Source: Clostridium bornimense (GTDB lineage Bacteria > Bacillota > Clostridia > Clostridiales > Clostridiaceae). From it: a stretch of 64,000 bases of DNA. The DNA is taken from the NCBI RefSeq assembly GCF_018917145.1, contig NZ_JAHLOD010000008.1, forward strand, positions 1 to 64,000, written 5' to 3'. The position numbers and the translations under genes were made by a program. Positions 12,624-21,939 of this stretch are shown piece after piece (positions within the stretch are counted from its first letter, which is position 1; every line of letters starts with the position of its first letter). The notes beneath the pieces are model-generated. The model did no database searches, was not told the origin of the DNA, and saw only the letters and a program-made list of their open reading frames with translations.

Positions 12624-13505
12624 TTGTTAGAACTTAGATTATTAAACTATTTCCTTGTACTTTCTGAAGAGCTTCATTATACAAAGGCAGCAGAACGTCT
12701 ACATATATCTCAACCAACACTAAGCAATCAAATAAAAATATTAGAAAATATCATGGGAGCTAAACTTTTTAAATATGTTTCTAAAAAAACTGTTTTAACA
12801 GAAGAAGGGAAAATTCTACAAGACCATGCCTATAAGATATTATTTGATATTGAGCAAACAAAATCAGATATAAAAAATTATGCTGGTAAATCAAGAACAC
12901 AAATAAAAATTGGCGCTTCAGGATGCCATTTAATATTAGTTCCATGCTCAAATTTTAATAAACTACATAAAAATATATTATTAACTATGGAAGAACATAG
13001 TAGCCAAACTATTGTAGATGATGTTAGAAATGGAAAGTTAGATATAGGTATTATCTATTCTTCTATTGAAGATTCTTCAATTCATTCAGAAGTTCTGAGC
13101 ATAGACCCATATTTAGCTACTGTACCACTAGAGTCAAAACTTTCAAATTATGACTCCATAAAGCTAAAAGATTTAACCTCTGAACCTCTAGTTTTGTTAC
13201 CTAAATTTTCTGCATCAAGAAAAAATATTGATAAAGCTTTTAGTGTGATAAATCATACATGTACACCAATTATTCAAGTAGCAAATTTAACTTCCTGTAT
13301 TGCATTAGTTGAAAAATCAGATAATGTCAGTATATTGCCAAAATCATTTTTAAACTCTATAGACAATATTAATTTTAAATCAATATCCATTGAAGATTAT
13401 GCACCTATACAAACTATTAATCTAATTTATAGAAAAGATTTATTTTTAGATTCTGTTTTAATGGACTTATTGAAAATTATTAGAGATTTTTATAAAACTA
13501 ACTAA
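12624..13505 (+). CDS. LysR-family transcriptional regulator
   Basis: An N-terminal winged helix-turn-helix (ELRLLNYFLVLSEELHYT, then AAERLHISQPTLSNQIK) is followed by a periplasmic-binding-protein-like effector domain, the standard LysR layout. I start it at the TTG at 12624, because AGGGGGT lies six bases before it and the protein then begins MLELRLLNYF as family members do; the ATG at 12600 has no site. It is transcribed away from the beta-glucoside operon and towards an FAD oxidoreductase. By the usual LysR arrangement it could control either, but the co-oriented oxidoreductase just downstream may simply be its neighbour. Confidence 0.88.
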   Translation: MLELRLLNYFLVLSEELHYTKAAERLHISQPTLSNQIKILENIMGAKLFKYVSKKTVLTEEGKILQDHAYKILFDIEQTKSDIKNYAGKSRTQIKIGASGCHLILVPCSNFNKLHKNILLTMEEHSSQTIVDDVRNGKLDIGIIYSSIEDSSIHSEVLSIDPYLATVPLESKLSNYDSIKLKDLTSEPLVLLPKFSASRKNIDKAFSVINHTCTPIIQVANLTSCIALVEKSDNVSILPKSFLNSIDNINFKSISIEDYAPIQTINLIYRKDLFLDSVLMDLLKIIRDFYKTN

Positions 13506-13556
13506 TAAACATTTAAATGTATCAATCCTTTTTAATATTTTAATAAAATTATTATA

Positions 13557-13596
13557 TTTATATCCATCCTAAAATATATTTTAAGATGGATATAAA
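13557..13596. repeat. Palindrome ahead of the FAD oxidoreductase gene
   Basis: 12-bp perfect arms (TTTATATCCATC and GATGGATATAAA) enclose an inner AT palindrome. It ends 17 bases before the start codon of the next gene and has no U-run. It may be an operator or a leader hairpin. Confidence 0.5.
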
Positions 13597-13613
13597 AGTG
13601 TGGAGCTGGTTTT

Positions 13614-14903
13614 ATGAATAATATTATTGATTTATTAATTATTGGAGGAGGTCCAGCAGGACTTATGACTGCAAAAACTGCAATTGAATTAGGGTTAAAA
13701 GTTACACTTGTTGAGAAAAATAAGGACTTTCAACAATTACGAAGAGCATGTTCTGCTCAATTTATTCTTAACGATGGATATGAAAATGAATTTATTAATT
13801 TAAAAGATGAAAAAATATTGTTTACAAAAAATAATTTTGAAGTTACTTATACTGGAAAACTAGTTAAAGTAAAAAATAAATATTATACATCTCCAAAAGG
13901 TCACAGAATTCATTTTGCTCTTCCTAATCCAAAAGCATTTGCCGTAAAGTTTGATAAGCAAAAACTTCTTTATGACTTATATAATGAATGTGTAAATTTA
14001 GGTGTTGATGTTAGAATGTCAACTTTGGCATGTGGCGGTTCTGACAAAGGTAATTATGTAAGTGTAGATCTTAAAGGAAATACAACTTATACTTTAAATG
14101 CTAAAAAAGTTGTCATTGCTGAAGGTGCAAATGCAAAGTTAACTGGATTATTTGGTCTTAATAAAGGACGTGTTCTCCACGGCACCCCCCTTGTCTTCAG
14201 TTGCATTGTAGAAGGTGCCACTGGATTTGAACCACAAAGCTGGAATCAATTTTATGGCAGCAAATATCACCCTTTTGCAGAAGTAATCATCGAATCTGCT
14301 ATTGAAGGCACTGATGCTATTGAAATTACAATTATGGGTACTAAAGCTTTAAGACCTGATGTTCTTTTTAAAAAATTTATTAAAAACAGTCCAATGAAAC
14401 ATAACTTTACTAACTCTCATATCATAGAAAAAAGAGGTTGCTCCCTTAAATCTTATGATTCACTTAAAAAACCATACATTGATAATGTACTTGTAATTGG
14501 TGATAGTGCAGCTCACGTAGAAGTTATTGTTCAAGGTGCCTTAATGTGTGGTTATCATGCAGCTAATGCTATAAAAGATGAACTTATGGGTATAAATGGT
14601 TTTGAGAAATATACAAACTGGTGGAATAAATCATTTGATTTCAACCATACTGATCCTTTCGAATTCGTTAATCTATATAGCAGTTTAGCTATGAGACCAA
14701 AGTACTCTGATGAAGAACTTGACTATATGTTTTCTTTGCTTGAAGGTACACCGATTTGCGGGAACTTTAGTCAATTCGAGGTTCCTAAAAATATATGGAA
14801 AGTAATTTTATCACATAAAAATCAAATTCAAAATGAAAACCCCATTCTATTTGATAAGATAAAGAAAATCGATAAGTTAAACCAAGAAGGAAAACTTAAT
14901 TAA
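13614..14903 (+). CDS. FAD-dependent oxidoreductase (geranylgeranyl reductase-like)
   Basis: The N-terminus has a dinucleotide-binding fold (DLLIIGGGPAGLMTA) and an acidic residue at the end of the second strand (VEKN). A second FAD motif, VLVIGDSAAHVEV, occurs around residue 295. This is the layout of the geranylgeranyl-reductase / FixC-like flavoproteins. Two neighbouring cysteines are seen only at scattered places, so no iron-sulfur cluster is predicted. The substrate is not known; related proteins reduce isoprenoid or lipid double bonds or act as halogenase-like enzymes. The start at 13614 has a GTGTGGAG site. It is followed by a strong terminator. Confidence 0.75.
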   Translation: MNNIIDLLIIGGGPAGLMTAKTAIELGLKVTLVEKNKDFQQLRRACSAQFILNDGYENEFINLKDEKILFTKNNFEVTYTGKLVKVKNKYYTSPKGHRIHFALPNPKAFAVKFDKQKLLYDLYNECVNLGVDVRMSTLACGGSDKGNYVSVDLKGNTTYTLNAKKVVIAEGANAKLTGLFGLNKGRVLHGTPLVFSCIVEGATGFEPQSWNQFYGSKYHPFAEVIIESAIEGTDAIEITIMGTKALRPDVLFKKFIKNSPMKHNFTNSHIIEKRGCSLKSYDSLKKPYIDNVLVIGDSAAHVEVIVQGALMCGYHAANAIKDELMGINGFEKYTNWWNKSFDFNHTDPFEFVNLYSSLAMRPKYSDEELDYMFSLLEGTPICGNFSQFEVPKNIWKVILSHKNQIQNENPILFDKIKKIDKLNQEGKLN

Positions 14904-14923
14904 TATTTTATTATTTAAATGAG

Positions 14924-14967
14924 CTGTTGCACAAAGGAGTTAGGTATAAGAGTGCGGCAGTTTTTTT
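14924..14967 (+). terminator. Terminator of the FAD oxidoreductase gene
   Basis: CTGTTGCAC pairs with GTGCGGCAG (two wobbles) across about 19 bases, followed by seven Ts, 21 bases after the stop. Confidence 0.8.
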
Positions 14968-15067
14968 AGCAAAATAGAATCATAGGACACAGGTATGATG
15001 GCACAAGGCACAGGTTAAGTGTTGCTAACAACTTTTCACTTTAATGCGACACCTACTTTAAATAAAT

Positions 15068-15226
15068 TTATAAGTCTATTATATTGCTTGTTCCAAAAAA
15101 CACTTTATTGAAAAATTCTTTAGTTACATCACTACCCATGATAGCCTTAAAAACATTAGTAGATACGCCTCCTTTATCAACTAATCCATCTGTATATTTC
15201 TTAGTAATTTCCCACTTCAAAAATAA
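15068..15226 (-). pseudogene. Possible C-terminal gene remnant
   Basis: Read on the minus strand, this stretch encodes about 50 residues with ordinary protein composition, including KYTDGLVDKGGVSTN and MGSDVTKEFFNKV, ending at a stop at 15070-15068. There is no start codon or ribosome binding site, and a stop lies directly upstream in frame. It looks like the tail of a lost gene. I do not recognise the family. The rest of the 14968-15360 gap shows nothing I can support. Confidence 0.3.
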
Positions 15227-15360
15227 TAACTATATATACTATACGCAATTTTTAAACTATAAGAACTCTTCTGTAAATAATGATAAATTGCACCATTGCA
15301 TTTATTTCTGAAAAAAATAGGATTCAAAATTAATTGAATCCCATTCCATCTAAAAAACAA

Positions 15361-17322
15361 TTATAGCTTAAATAAGTTTAAAAACTTTTGCCATATATTT
15401 AGCTTTTCTGTTTTCTTATCTTCTTCTATTTTAATACTTTCTTTTTTTACACCATCTGCTTGAATTACAAATTGCACTGAATTAACATTTTTATTCTTAT
15501 CAGATACAAATGATTTAATTTCTGAATCTGATCCTGTAAAGTTTTTTAACATTGAATCAATTTCATTATCTACATTACTTTGCAATCCACTTGTTTCTTC
15601 TACAAACTGTCCTGTTCCAGACACCATCGTTTTAGTACCACTATGCAATTGAGAAGTTCCCTTCACTAATTCACTAGCTCCTGAAGATATTGATTGATAT
15701 CCTGTAGTTATACTATCTACGGCATCTGTATAATCTTTTGTTCCAGAATGTAATGTACTATAATTTTCATTAAGTAATGTAATCCCATTCTTTAACTCAT
15801 TGATATTTACCATAAGATTACTTAATGATGTTACTAATTCTTCAATACTCTTATCAAAAATCTCATAGTTTTCTTTAAGAGTAAGTGCTCCTTTCATAAG
15901 TTCACCATTTTCTTTATCTAGCACCGAATCTATGCCATTTATTAACTTATTACTACCTTGAATATATGAAATATCTGCTTTTAAAAGTGTTTCTAAAGAT
16001 ATTCTCTTCCCGGCACTTGTAATATAATCTACTATTGCATTAGTATCTCCAGAAGTATACTTCTTTAAAAGTTCAATAGATTCCTTATCTCCTGATGCCG
16101 CTAAAGTTGATAACTTAACTTGTACACCATTTATCCCATTAGAAACATATGCTTCATAAATTTCTCTTTCAGTATTTGTTATTGCTAATGCCTCAACAGC
16201 CTTATTATGATTATTTACAAATTCATTTGTATCTTTTAATCCAGCTGATGACAAGCCATTATAATAATCATTTATAGAATTATCCACTGCTGACAAGCCA
16301 TTAACAAGTTTTGAAATTCCGTCTTTTATTTCAGTTGATGCAGCTCTTAACTTTACAAATTCTTCAGAAGAAGCATTTACCTTATTCAATGATGTTTCAA
16401 TAGTTTTTAATGCATTTTTCACTTCAGTAGATCCATCATTTAAAGATGAAGATTTTCCGTTTAAAGTTTTCAAAGCTTTGTTTATAGTTTCTATTCCTTC
16501 ATCTAATTTTACTGTTCCACTTTCAAGACTTTCAGCTCCATCATTTAAATTATTAGCACCATTATCAACTGCTTTAACTGCTGATTGTAATTTTCCTATT
16601 TCATTTGTAAGATTGCTAGTATCAATGCTATCCTTATTAATACCTAAATTAAGTTTTATACCATTTATAGCTATACTTCCAACTTCAAAGTTTTTCACAT
16701 CAGCTGTTATATTAATATCTTTTTCATTACCTGGCATTGTAGTATAAGTAAGTTGTTTTAACTTTCCAACATTAGCTACAGTTGCATCATCACTTTTTAT
16801 ATTTTTGCACTTTTTACTGCTTAACTGTACTGTTGTTTGTATTGCATAATTTTCAAAAAATCCCGATGTTGCTTTTTTATTTTCTGATATCTTAATTTCC
16901 ATAGCAAGTTTACCACTACGTCCTGCAATATCCTCTGCAGAATATTCTTTGCCATCCATTTTATAAGTTATACTAACATCCCAAGGTATTTCTGCATTTT
17001 CCATAGTGCCTTCATAATATAACTTATCCTTAGAATTTTTTATATTCACTACACCATCTTTATATTTAATATTATCGTTAGTATTCATATTTCTTACTTT
17101 ACTATAATCTCCATAATCGACTATATCGGCATCATTAAAAATATTTACTACATAAGTTCCAATTAACTTTCCATTGGAATCTAAGTTTACATATACTACT
17201 TCTTCTTTTGCAGTAGATATTGGAGACCCTTGAACTACTGTTGGTATCATACTTGAAATTATAAATACGGACATCATAGATGTCGCTGTTACTCTTTTTA
17301 GCCATTTGCAATTCTTATTCAT
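15361..17322 (-). CDS. Secreted protein with X-X-X-Leu-X-X-Gly heptad repeats
   Basis: A signal peptide (about residues 1-32, ending near VVQGSP) is followed by a beta-rich domain, then long stretches of the heptad pattern seen in YhgE/Pip-type proteins (NNLNDGAESLESGTVKLDEG and again ISSGASELVKGTSQLHSG near the C-terminus). Such repeats form long rods in proteins that work with MMPL or YhgE export systems. Its ATG directly follows the TAG of the MMPL gene, so the two are translationally coupled and probably act together at the cell surface. The C-terminus is basic but lacks a clear membrane helix, so the protein may be released or held by its partner. Confidence 0.7.
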   Translation of the reverse strand: MNKNCKWLKRVTATSMMSVFIISSMIPTVVQGSPISTAKEEVVYVNLDSNGKLIGTYVVNIFNDADIVDYGDYSKVRNMNTNDNIKYKDGVVNIKNSKDKLYYEGTMENAEIPWDVSITYKMDGKEYSAEDIAGRSGKLAMEIKISENKKATSGFFENYAIQTTVQLSSKKCKNIKSDDATVANVGKLKQLTYTTMPGNEKDINITADVKNFEVGSIAINGIKLNLGINKDSIDTSNLTNEIGKLQSAVKAVDNGANNLNDGAESLESGTVKLDEGIETINKALKTLNGKSSSLNDGSTEVKNALKTIETSLNKVNASSEEFVKLRAASTEIKDGISKLVNGLSAVDNSINDYYNGLSSAGLKDTNEFVNNHNKAVEALAITNTEREIYEAYVSNGINGVQVKLSTLAASGDKESIELLKKYTSGDTNAIVDYITSAGKRISLETLLKADISYIQGSNKLINGIDSVLDKENGELMKGALTLKENYEIFDKSIEELVTSLSNLMVNINELKNGITLLNENYSTLHSGTKDYTDAVDSITTGYQSISSGASELVKGTSQLHSGTKTMVSGTGQFVEETSGLQSNVDNEIDSMLKNFTGSDSEIKSFVSDKNKNVNSVQFVIQADGVKKESIKIEEDKKTEKLNIWQKFLNLFKL

Positions 17323-19017
17323 CTATACCGCTTCCTCTCCCTCTAAATTAATATCTTCTTTCTTTGAAAAAACTACTTCTTTTTTTCTTAGAATAAAACT
17401 ATCAAAAACATACAATAATCCTGGTACAACAAAAACAACAATACCTAAAGAACATATTGTTCCTCGCCCTAGTAACATTCCCAATTGAGATAAAATACCA
17501 TGACTTGACACATATCCTAAAAAGAATCCTACTCCAGTCATAACTGTCCCTGATGTAAGAATTGATACCATCACTACTGATACTGTTTTCTTAATTGCAT
17601 CTTTTTTATAAAGTTTTTTTCTAAAATCAATATATCTTTCAGTCATTAAAATTGCATAATCTACTGTTGCTCCAAGTTGAATTGAACTGATAATTAAATA
17701 AGCAATATAAAATAACGGCGTTCCTCTATAATATGGTATTGATAAATTAAACCATATTGCTGTTTCTATCGCTAATACAAGAATTGCTGGTATAGATATT
17801 GATCTCATAGATATTACTAGTACTATAAATACAGCACCAATTGATAATAAATTTACACTGATCATATCTTCTGTTATTGTATCCATCAAATCATAGGTAC
17901 TGACAGTTTGTCCAGCCAAATAATATTTATCACCATAATATTCTTTAGCAGTAGAACGAATTTTTTCTACTACATCAAAAGCTTCTTTCCCTTCATAATC
18001 TGTTTTAACATTAATTATCATTCTACTGTAATTGTCACTAATTAATTTTGATAATACATCTTTATCAACATATTCCATTGGAACTTCTGCTCCTGCTTTA
18101 TCCACATAAGATATGATAGAAGTTACCTCTTTAAGATCTTTCAGTTTATTAGAAAGATTTTCTTCTGTTTCAAAATCACCTCTTGGCACCATCAAAACAT
18201 AGTTATTAAATTTGCCAAACTCATCTTCAATTCTCTTTGTATCTTGTCCTAATTTAGTTTCCAATCCAAATATCTTCGATGATCCATAATAATACTCATT
18301 ATTTATTGAGGCCAGATACGATGGTATGATCATAATTGTAAATATAACTACGGACGGAATAATAAGTTTTTCAACTAGTTTTCCAACACCATCAAATGAT
18401 GGCATAAAACTTTTATGTTCAGTTTTATTTATTAAATTATTACAATATAAAATTACTCCTGGTGCAAAAACAAATACTGTTACAAGACTTAGTGCTATTC
18501 CTTTAGCCAATGCTAACCCAAGATCTGGTCCTATCTTAAATTTCATAACTGCTAATGCTAAAAATCCTATTACTGTAGTAACTCCACTTGATAAGACTGC
18601 TTTTATTGTCTTATCTTCATTTATGGTAACTGAAAATAAAGCACTACTATTTTTGTAATACGTATCTACTACGTCTTTATCTAAAGTTTCAATAGGAATA
18701 GTAATATCTGCTTCATCATCTAACCAAGTTACATCATCAACACCATCAATGTCTTTTATTTTTTCTTTTAATTCCATTGCTTCAGGTATAGTAACATTAG
18801 ATACCATAACCCTAGCATTAGGAATTCCCCCACCAAATTCCTTCTCCATTACTTCTATTGAAACTGTTGATGCAGTATTATCTGGAAGATATGCATTCAT
18901 ATCATAATTTACTGAAACAAGTCGTTTACATAACATTGAGATTAAAGCAAAAATCAAGAAACTAATCACAATAAATTTCTTATACTTTACAACAGCCTTA
19001 AAAAATTTTTCCTTCAT
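17323..19017 (-). CDS. MMPL/RND-family transporter with a shortened first half
   Basis: The protein starts with a membrane helix, then an extracytoplasmic domain (YDMNAYLPDNTAST is typical), and ends with a complete second membrane bundle including GATVDYAILMTERYID, the usual RND proton-relay region. In the first half, the part that should hold the first helices of the bundle is missing: the sequence jumps near residue 145 from the soluble domain straight to GVTTVIGFLALAVMKFKIG, which is normally the last pair of helices of that bundle. At 564 residues it is well below the roughly 690-700 expected. The frame is intact. Function may be reduced or altered. It is first in the operon with the heptad-repeat protein. 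Confidence 0.8.
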   Translation of the reverse strand: MKEKFFKAVVKYKKFIVISFLIFALISMLCKRLVSVNYDMNAYLPDNTASTVSIEVMEKEFGGGIPNARVMVSNVTIPEAMELKEKIKDIDGVDDVTWLDDEADITIPIETLDKDVVDTYYKNSSALFSVTINEDKTIKAVLSSGVTTVIGFLALAVMKFKIGPDLGLALAKGIALSLVTVFVFAPGVILYCNNLINKTEHKSFMPSFDGVGKLVEKLIIPSVVIFTIMIIPSYLASINNEYYYGSSKIFGLETKLGQDTKRIEDEFGKFNNYVLMVPRGDFETEENLSNKLKDLKEVTSIISYVDKAGAEVPMEYVDKDVLSKLISDNYSRMIINVKTDYEGKEAFDVVEKIRSTAKEYYGDKYYLAGQTVSTYDLMDTITEDMISVNLLSIGAVFIVLVISMRSISIPAILVLAIETAIWFNLSIPYYRGTPLFYIAYLIISSIQLGATVDYAILMTERYIDFRKKLYKKDAIKKTVSVVMVSILTSGTVMTGVGFFLGYVSSHGILSQLGMLLGRGTICSLGIVVFVVPGLLYVFDSFILRKKEVVFSKKEDINLEGEEAV

Positions 19018-19085
19018 ATATTCACCTACTTTTCATTAACAACTTTTCATTACTATACACTGTGTTGATTTTCTTTTCTTATTAG

Positions 19086-19114
19086 ATTATAATTAACCAA
19101 AACACTTGTATCAA
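19086..19114 (-). promoter_or_regulatory. Promoter of the MMPL operon
   Basis: On the minus strand, TTGATA and TATAAT are separated by exactly 17 bases, a strong vegetative promoter pointing at the MMPL gene. Confidence 0.65.
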
Positions 19115-19162
19115 TGACCAATTTTCTATTTTCTGTTAATAATTCAACTGTTTTTTAATTAT

Positions 19163-19200
19163 TTGCATATTAATGGACAAAATTTTATATTGTGTTCATT
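19163..19200 (+). promoter_or_regulatory. tetR promoter with overlapping operator-like repeat
   Basis: TTGCAT (19163-19168) and TATATT (19186-19191) are 17 bases apart. An inverted repeat, AATGGACA at 19172-19179 and TGTTCATT at 19193-19200 (one mismatch), covers the -10 region. This is where an autoregulating TetR protein would bind. Confidence 0.5.
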
Positions 19201-19235
19201 TATAAAAACAATAGTTTTAGATGGAGATGTTCAAA

Positions 19236-19826
19236 ATGGATAATAAAAATACAGATAGACGTATTAGAAAAACAAAAAAATTTTTAAAAGATGGGCTTAT
19301 AGAATTGATGCTTGAAAAAAGTATTAATGATATTTCTGTAAAAGAACTTACTGAAAAGATTGATTTGAATAGAGGAACTTTTTACTTACATTATAAAGAT
19401 ATATATGATTTATTAGATCAAATTGAAGATGAATTTCTACAAGACTTTAATCAAATTATGTTTTCACATTCCAAAGATCAATTAGACTGTACTCTTATAT
19501 CTCTATTAGTAGATATTTTTAATTACTTAAAAGCTAATTCATCAATATGTACTGTATTATTAAGCAATAATGGTGATAGAAATTTTATAAATAAAATAAA
19601 AGAAGTTATTCGAGTAAAATGTTTTTCTGTTTGGACTGTTATGTTCAAATTCCCCAAAACTAATGCTTTTGACTATTTCTATACTTTTATAGTATCTGGA
19701 TGCATAGGTATATTTGAATCATGGCTTAATAATGGCTTAAAGGAATCTCCTTATGAAATAGCTTCACTTACAGAATCATTCATTCTTAATGGTATAAATG
19801 CTTTAGAGATGACTTCTACTAAATAG
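19236..19826 (+). CDS. TetR-family regulator
   Basis: The first 50 residues form a TetR helix-turn-helix (RRIRKTKKFLKDGLIELM, then SINDISVKELTEKIDLNRGT, then FYLHYKDIYDLL). The rest is helical and variable, as in ligand-binding domains of this family (TetR_C_7-like). An earlier Met lies at 19221, but GGAGATG is placed for the Met at 19236. It is divergent from the MMPL operon, with which it shares a promoter region, so it most likely represses that operon and itself. The ligand is unknown. Confidence 0.88.
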   Translation: MDNKNTDRRIRKTKKFLKDGLIELMLEKSINDISVKELTEKIDLNRGTFYLHYKDIYDLLDQIEDEFLQDFNQIMFSHSKDQLDCTLISLLVDIFNYLKANSSICTVLLSNNGDRNFINKIKEVIRVKCFSVWTVMFKFPKTNAFDYFYTFIVSGCIGIFESWLNNGLKESPYEIASLTESFILNGINALEMTSTK

Positions 19827-19966
19827 TTCTACTTTACTATGTATCTTATTTGTTTTATTTACATATACTATAAGTTGAATTTATAAATATAAATTTTAAT
19901 ACTTTTGATAAAATTCTTATACAAAATCAAATTAGACATTTATAATAAAAATTCCGGAGGAAAGTT

Positions 19967-20389
19967 ATGATTAATAAAAAATTATTAATAGAAAAAGCTT
20001 TTGAAGCTCAAAAATTTTGTTATACACCATATTCAAATTTCAATGTAGGTGCAGCTTTACTTTGTGCTGATGGTGAAATTTATCAAGGATGCAATATCGA
20101 AAACGCTGCATATACACCAACAAACTGTGCGGAAAGAACAGCTTTCTTCAAAGCAATTTCTGAAGGCAAAAAAGACTTTACAGCTATTGCTGTAGTAGGC
20201 AATAAAGAAGGTGTTAAGCAAGGCGAAGGTGACTTCTGTGCCCCTTGTGCTGTATGTAGACAAGTCATGGCTGAATTTTGTGACTTAAAAACTTTTAAAA
20301 TAATAATTGCAAAAAGTACAGAAGAATATTTAGAGTATACATTAGAAGAACTTTTACCTTTAGCTTTTACAGGTAAAAATTTAGATTAG
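19967..20389 (+). CDS. cdd: Cytidine deaminase
   Basis: At 140 residues this is the homotetrameric zinc-dependent type. The zinc and catalytic motifs are NCAERTAFFKA and PCAVCRQVMAEF, and the substrate-binding start YTPYSNFNVGAAL is intact. It converts cytidine and deoxycytidine to uridine forms in pyrimidine salvage. A very good CGGAGGAAAGTT site precedes the ATG. No phosphorylase or kinase gene of the pathway adjoins it. Confidence 0.95.
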   Translation: MINKKLLIEKAFEAQKFCYTPYSNFNVGAALLCADGEIYQGCNIENAAYTPTNCAERTAFFKAISEGKKDFTAIAVVGNKEGVKQGEGDFCAPCAVCRQVMAEFCDLKTFKIIIAKSTEEYLEYTLEELLPLAFTGKNLD

Positions 20390-20423
20390 TATAGAACTTC
20401 TAATATAACACAACTTGTGACAT

Positions 20424-20465
20424 ATAAAAAAAGTCTATCGAAATTTGTTATCGATAGACTTTTTA
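20424..20465. terminator. Bidirectional terminator between convergent genes
   Basis: AGTCTATCGA pairs with TCGATAGACT; it is flanked by As on one side and Ts on the other, so it can serve cdd and the small gene on the opposite strand. Confidence 0.88.
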
Positions 20466-20475
20466 TTACTTTCTA

Positions 20476-20685
20476 CTATTCTCCAAGAATCTTGTGTTTT
20501 GCCTTTTCAACATCTCTTTCAATTTTTTCGGCGTCTCTTTCTAGTTTATGTTCATATTTCTCTTCTTTTTTCATTTGATGCTTTAATTCATGAGCAAATT
20601 TTCTTTCTTCATGTCTCTCATGTCTTTCTTCTTTTCTTTCTTCATGGTGAATTTTCATTTCATCAATTCTTTCCTTAACGCTCAT
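20476..20685 (-). CDS. Small highly charged helical protein
   Basis: The 69 residues are almost all Glu, Lys, Arg and His, with HEERKEERHERHEERKF in the middle, and would form one long helix. A strong TAGGAGGAAATGTT site precedes the ATG, so I take it as a real gene. There is no signal peptide or membrane helix. I do not recognise the family; the histidine-rich centre could bind metal, which is only a guess. It sits between a terminator and the bile salt hydrolase gene and may have its own promoter. Confidence 0.6.
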   Translation of the reverse strand: MSVKERIDEMKIHHEERKEERHERHEERKFAHELKHQMKKEEKYEHKLERDAEKIERDVEKAKHKILGE

Positions 20686-20862
20686 AACATTTCCTCCTAT
20701 GTTCTCTAGAATATCAGAGTTTTTTCACCCTTACATCAAATATTATTTCCTTATAAATTATTTTTACTACAAAGTAATACGTTGAAGTTTTGGTATTATA
20801 AAATACTTTTAGCAAGACACCAATTTTTATTTATTTTTGCCATTAGAATACAAATTTAAATA

Positions 20863-21849
20863 TTAATTTTGATATGTAATATGTAACTTATCTAAATATT
20901 CAAATCTCTTAATTTCTTTTGCATCTAAATCTTCTTTGTTCATATCGATAGCACTTATTCCATTGTTATTATATGTTGAATAATAATAAATACCTTTTTG
21001 TTGACACATGCATGAAGTATATAATGTTATATCATCTAGATTATTAGTTATAACAGCGCCTTTAGGCATTGCTACATTATTTAGCATATGAAAAAATTGG
21101 CTTATTCCAGTCATTAGATCTTCTGTTTCAGAAAGCATTGCTTTTAAATATGCTATTCTTACAAATCTATCTACTCCTGAACATCCTCCTGGTAGTCCAT
21201 TAGTTCCCAATCCTACTCCTAGTGGTTCTAACTTTTTATCTTTCCACTTTATAGGTTCTGGTTGAATAGGAGTAGTTTTCATATATTCATTTAAATTAGT
21301 CAAATGCCAATCAAATGTTGGAGAATTTGTCATAACTCCAATAGGATTCTCATGAACTTTTAACCCTTCTTTTGTTTTTTCTATTACTATAGATTTCCCA
21401 TATTTATCAGCAATTATCCAATGTAGTGTTGGTAGCGGAGTCTTTTCATTAATTGGCACTGCAACTAATTCTATATTTCCTATTTCTTTTAGGACTTCAT
21501 CTACAGTTTCAAAATTTGACAATACCCATATAATAAAATCATATGGAGCTAAGTTGTTTTTACCTTCAACTCTATCTTTTTCTAAATAGCAATAACCTGG
21601 AAAGTTAAGTCCAGCACAACCTAGGCCCTTTTCATTCATAGCATCTGCAAAAGCAGGATAATCATCTATAACACTTGCCATACCTATTATTGCAAATTTA
21701 GTTTTTTTCATATTACCAGTAACTCTATCTCTATATTCATAATTTCTAGGTAATAAAGTAACAGCTTGATTAAATGAATATGACAAATCCATATTTCTTC
21801 CAAATAAACTATAACCATCTTTTGTTTTTAAAGTTAATGCTGTGCACAT
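20863..21849 (-). CDS. bsh: Bile salt hydrolase (choloylglycine hydrolase)
   Basis: The N-terminus MCTALTLKTKDGYSLFGRNM has the nucleophile Cys2, exposed after removal of Met1, and the conserved arginine and aspartate that follow. The asparagine motifs AGLNFPGY and TNSPTFDWH and the arginine in GVDRFVRIAYL complete the active site of the Ntn-hydrolase bile salt hydrolases. The sequence strongly resembles the C. perfringens enzyme as I remember it, including the C-terminal SAIDMNKEDLDAKEIK. It cleaves glycine or taurine from conjugated bile acids in the cytoplasm. Penicillin V acylases share the fold but have different loops. The site AGGAGTGAAG precedes the start. It lies just downstream of the urease operon on the same strand. 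Confidence 0.9.
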   Translation of the reverse strand: MCTALTLKTKDGYSLFGRNMDLSYSFNQAVTLLPRNYEYRDRVTGNMKKTKFAIIGMASVIDDYPAFADAMNEKGLGCAGLNFPGYCYLEKDRVEGKNNLAPYDFIIWVLSNFETVDEVLKEIGNIELVAVPINEKTPLPTLHWIIADKYGKSIVIEKTKEGLKVHENPIGVMTNSPTFDWHLTNLNEYMKTTPIQPEPIKWKDKKLEPLGVGLGTNGLPGGCSGVDRFVRIAYLKAMLSETEDLMTGISQFFHMLNNVAMPKGAVITNNLDDITLYTSCMCQQKGIYYYSTYNNNGISAIDMNKEDLDAKEIKRFEYLDKLHITYQN

Positions 21850-21939
21850 TTTTTCTTCACTCCTATAGTAAAACTTTTATCAAAATTACCATAACCTATT
21901 TAGGATAATTTTATACTGCTTCATCATAAACTAATAATA

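Noticed and set aside
15084-15311. 75-residue plus-strand frame
   Set aside because: No ribosome binding site, and the opposite strand gives a more protein-like remnant.
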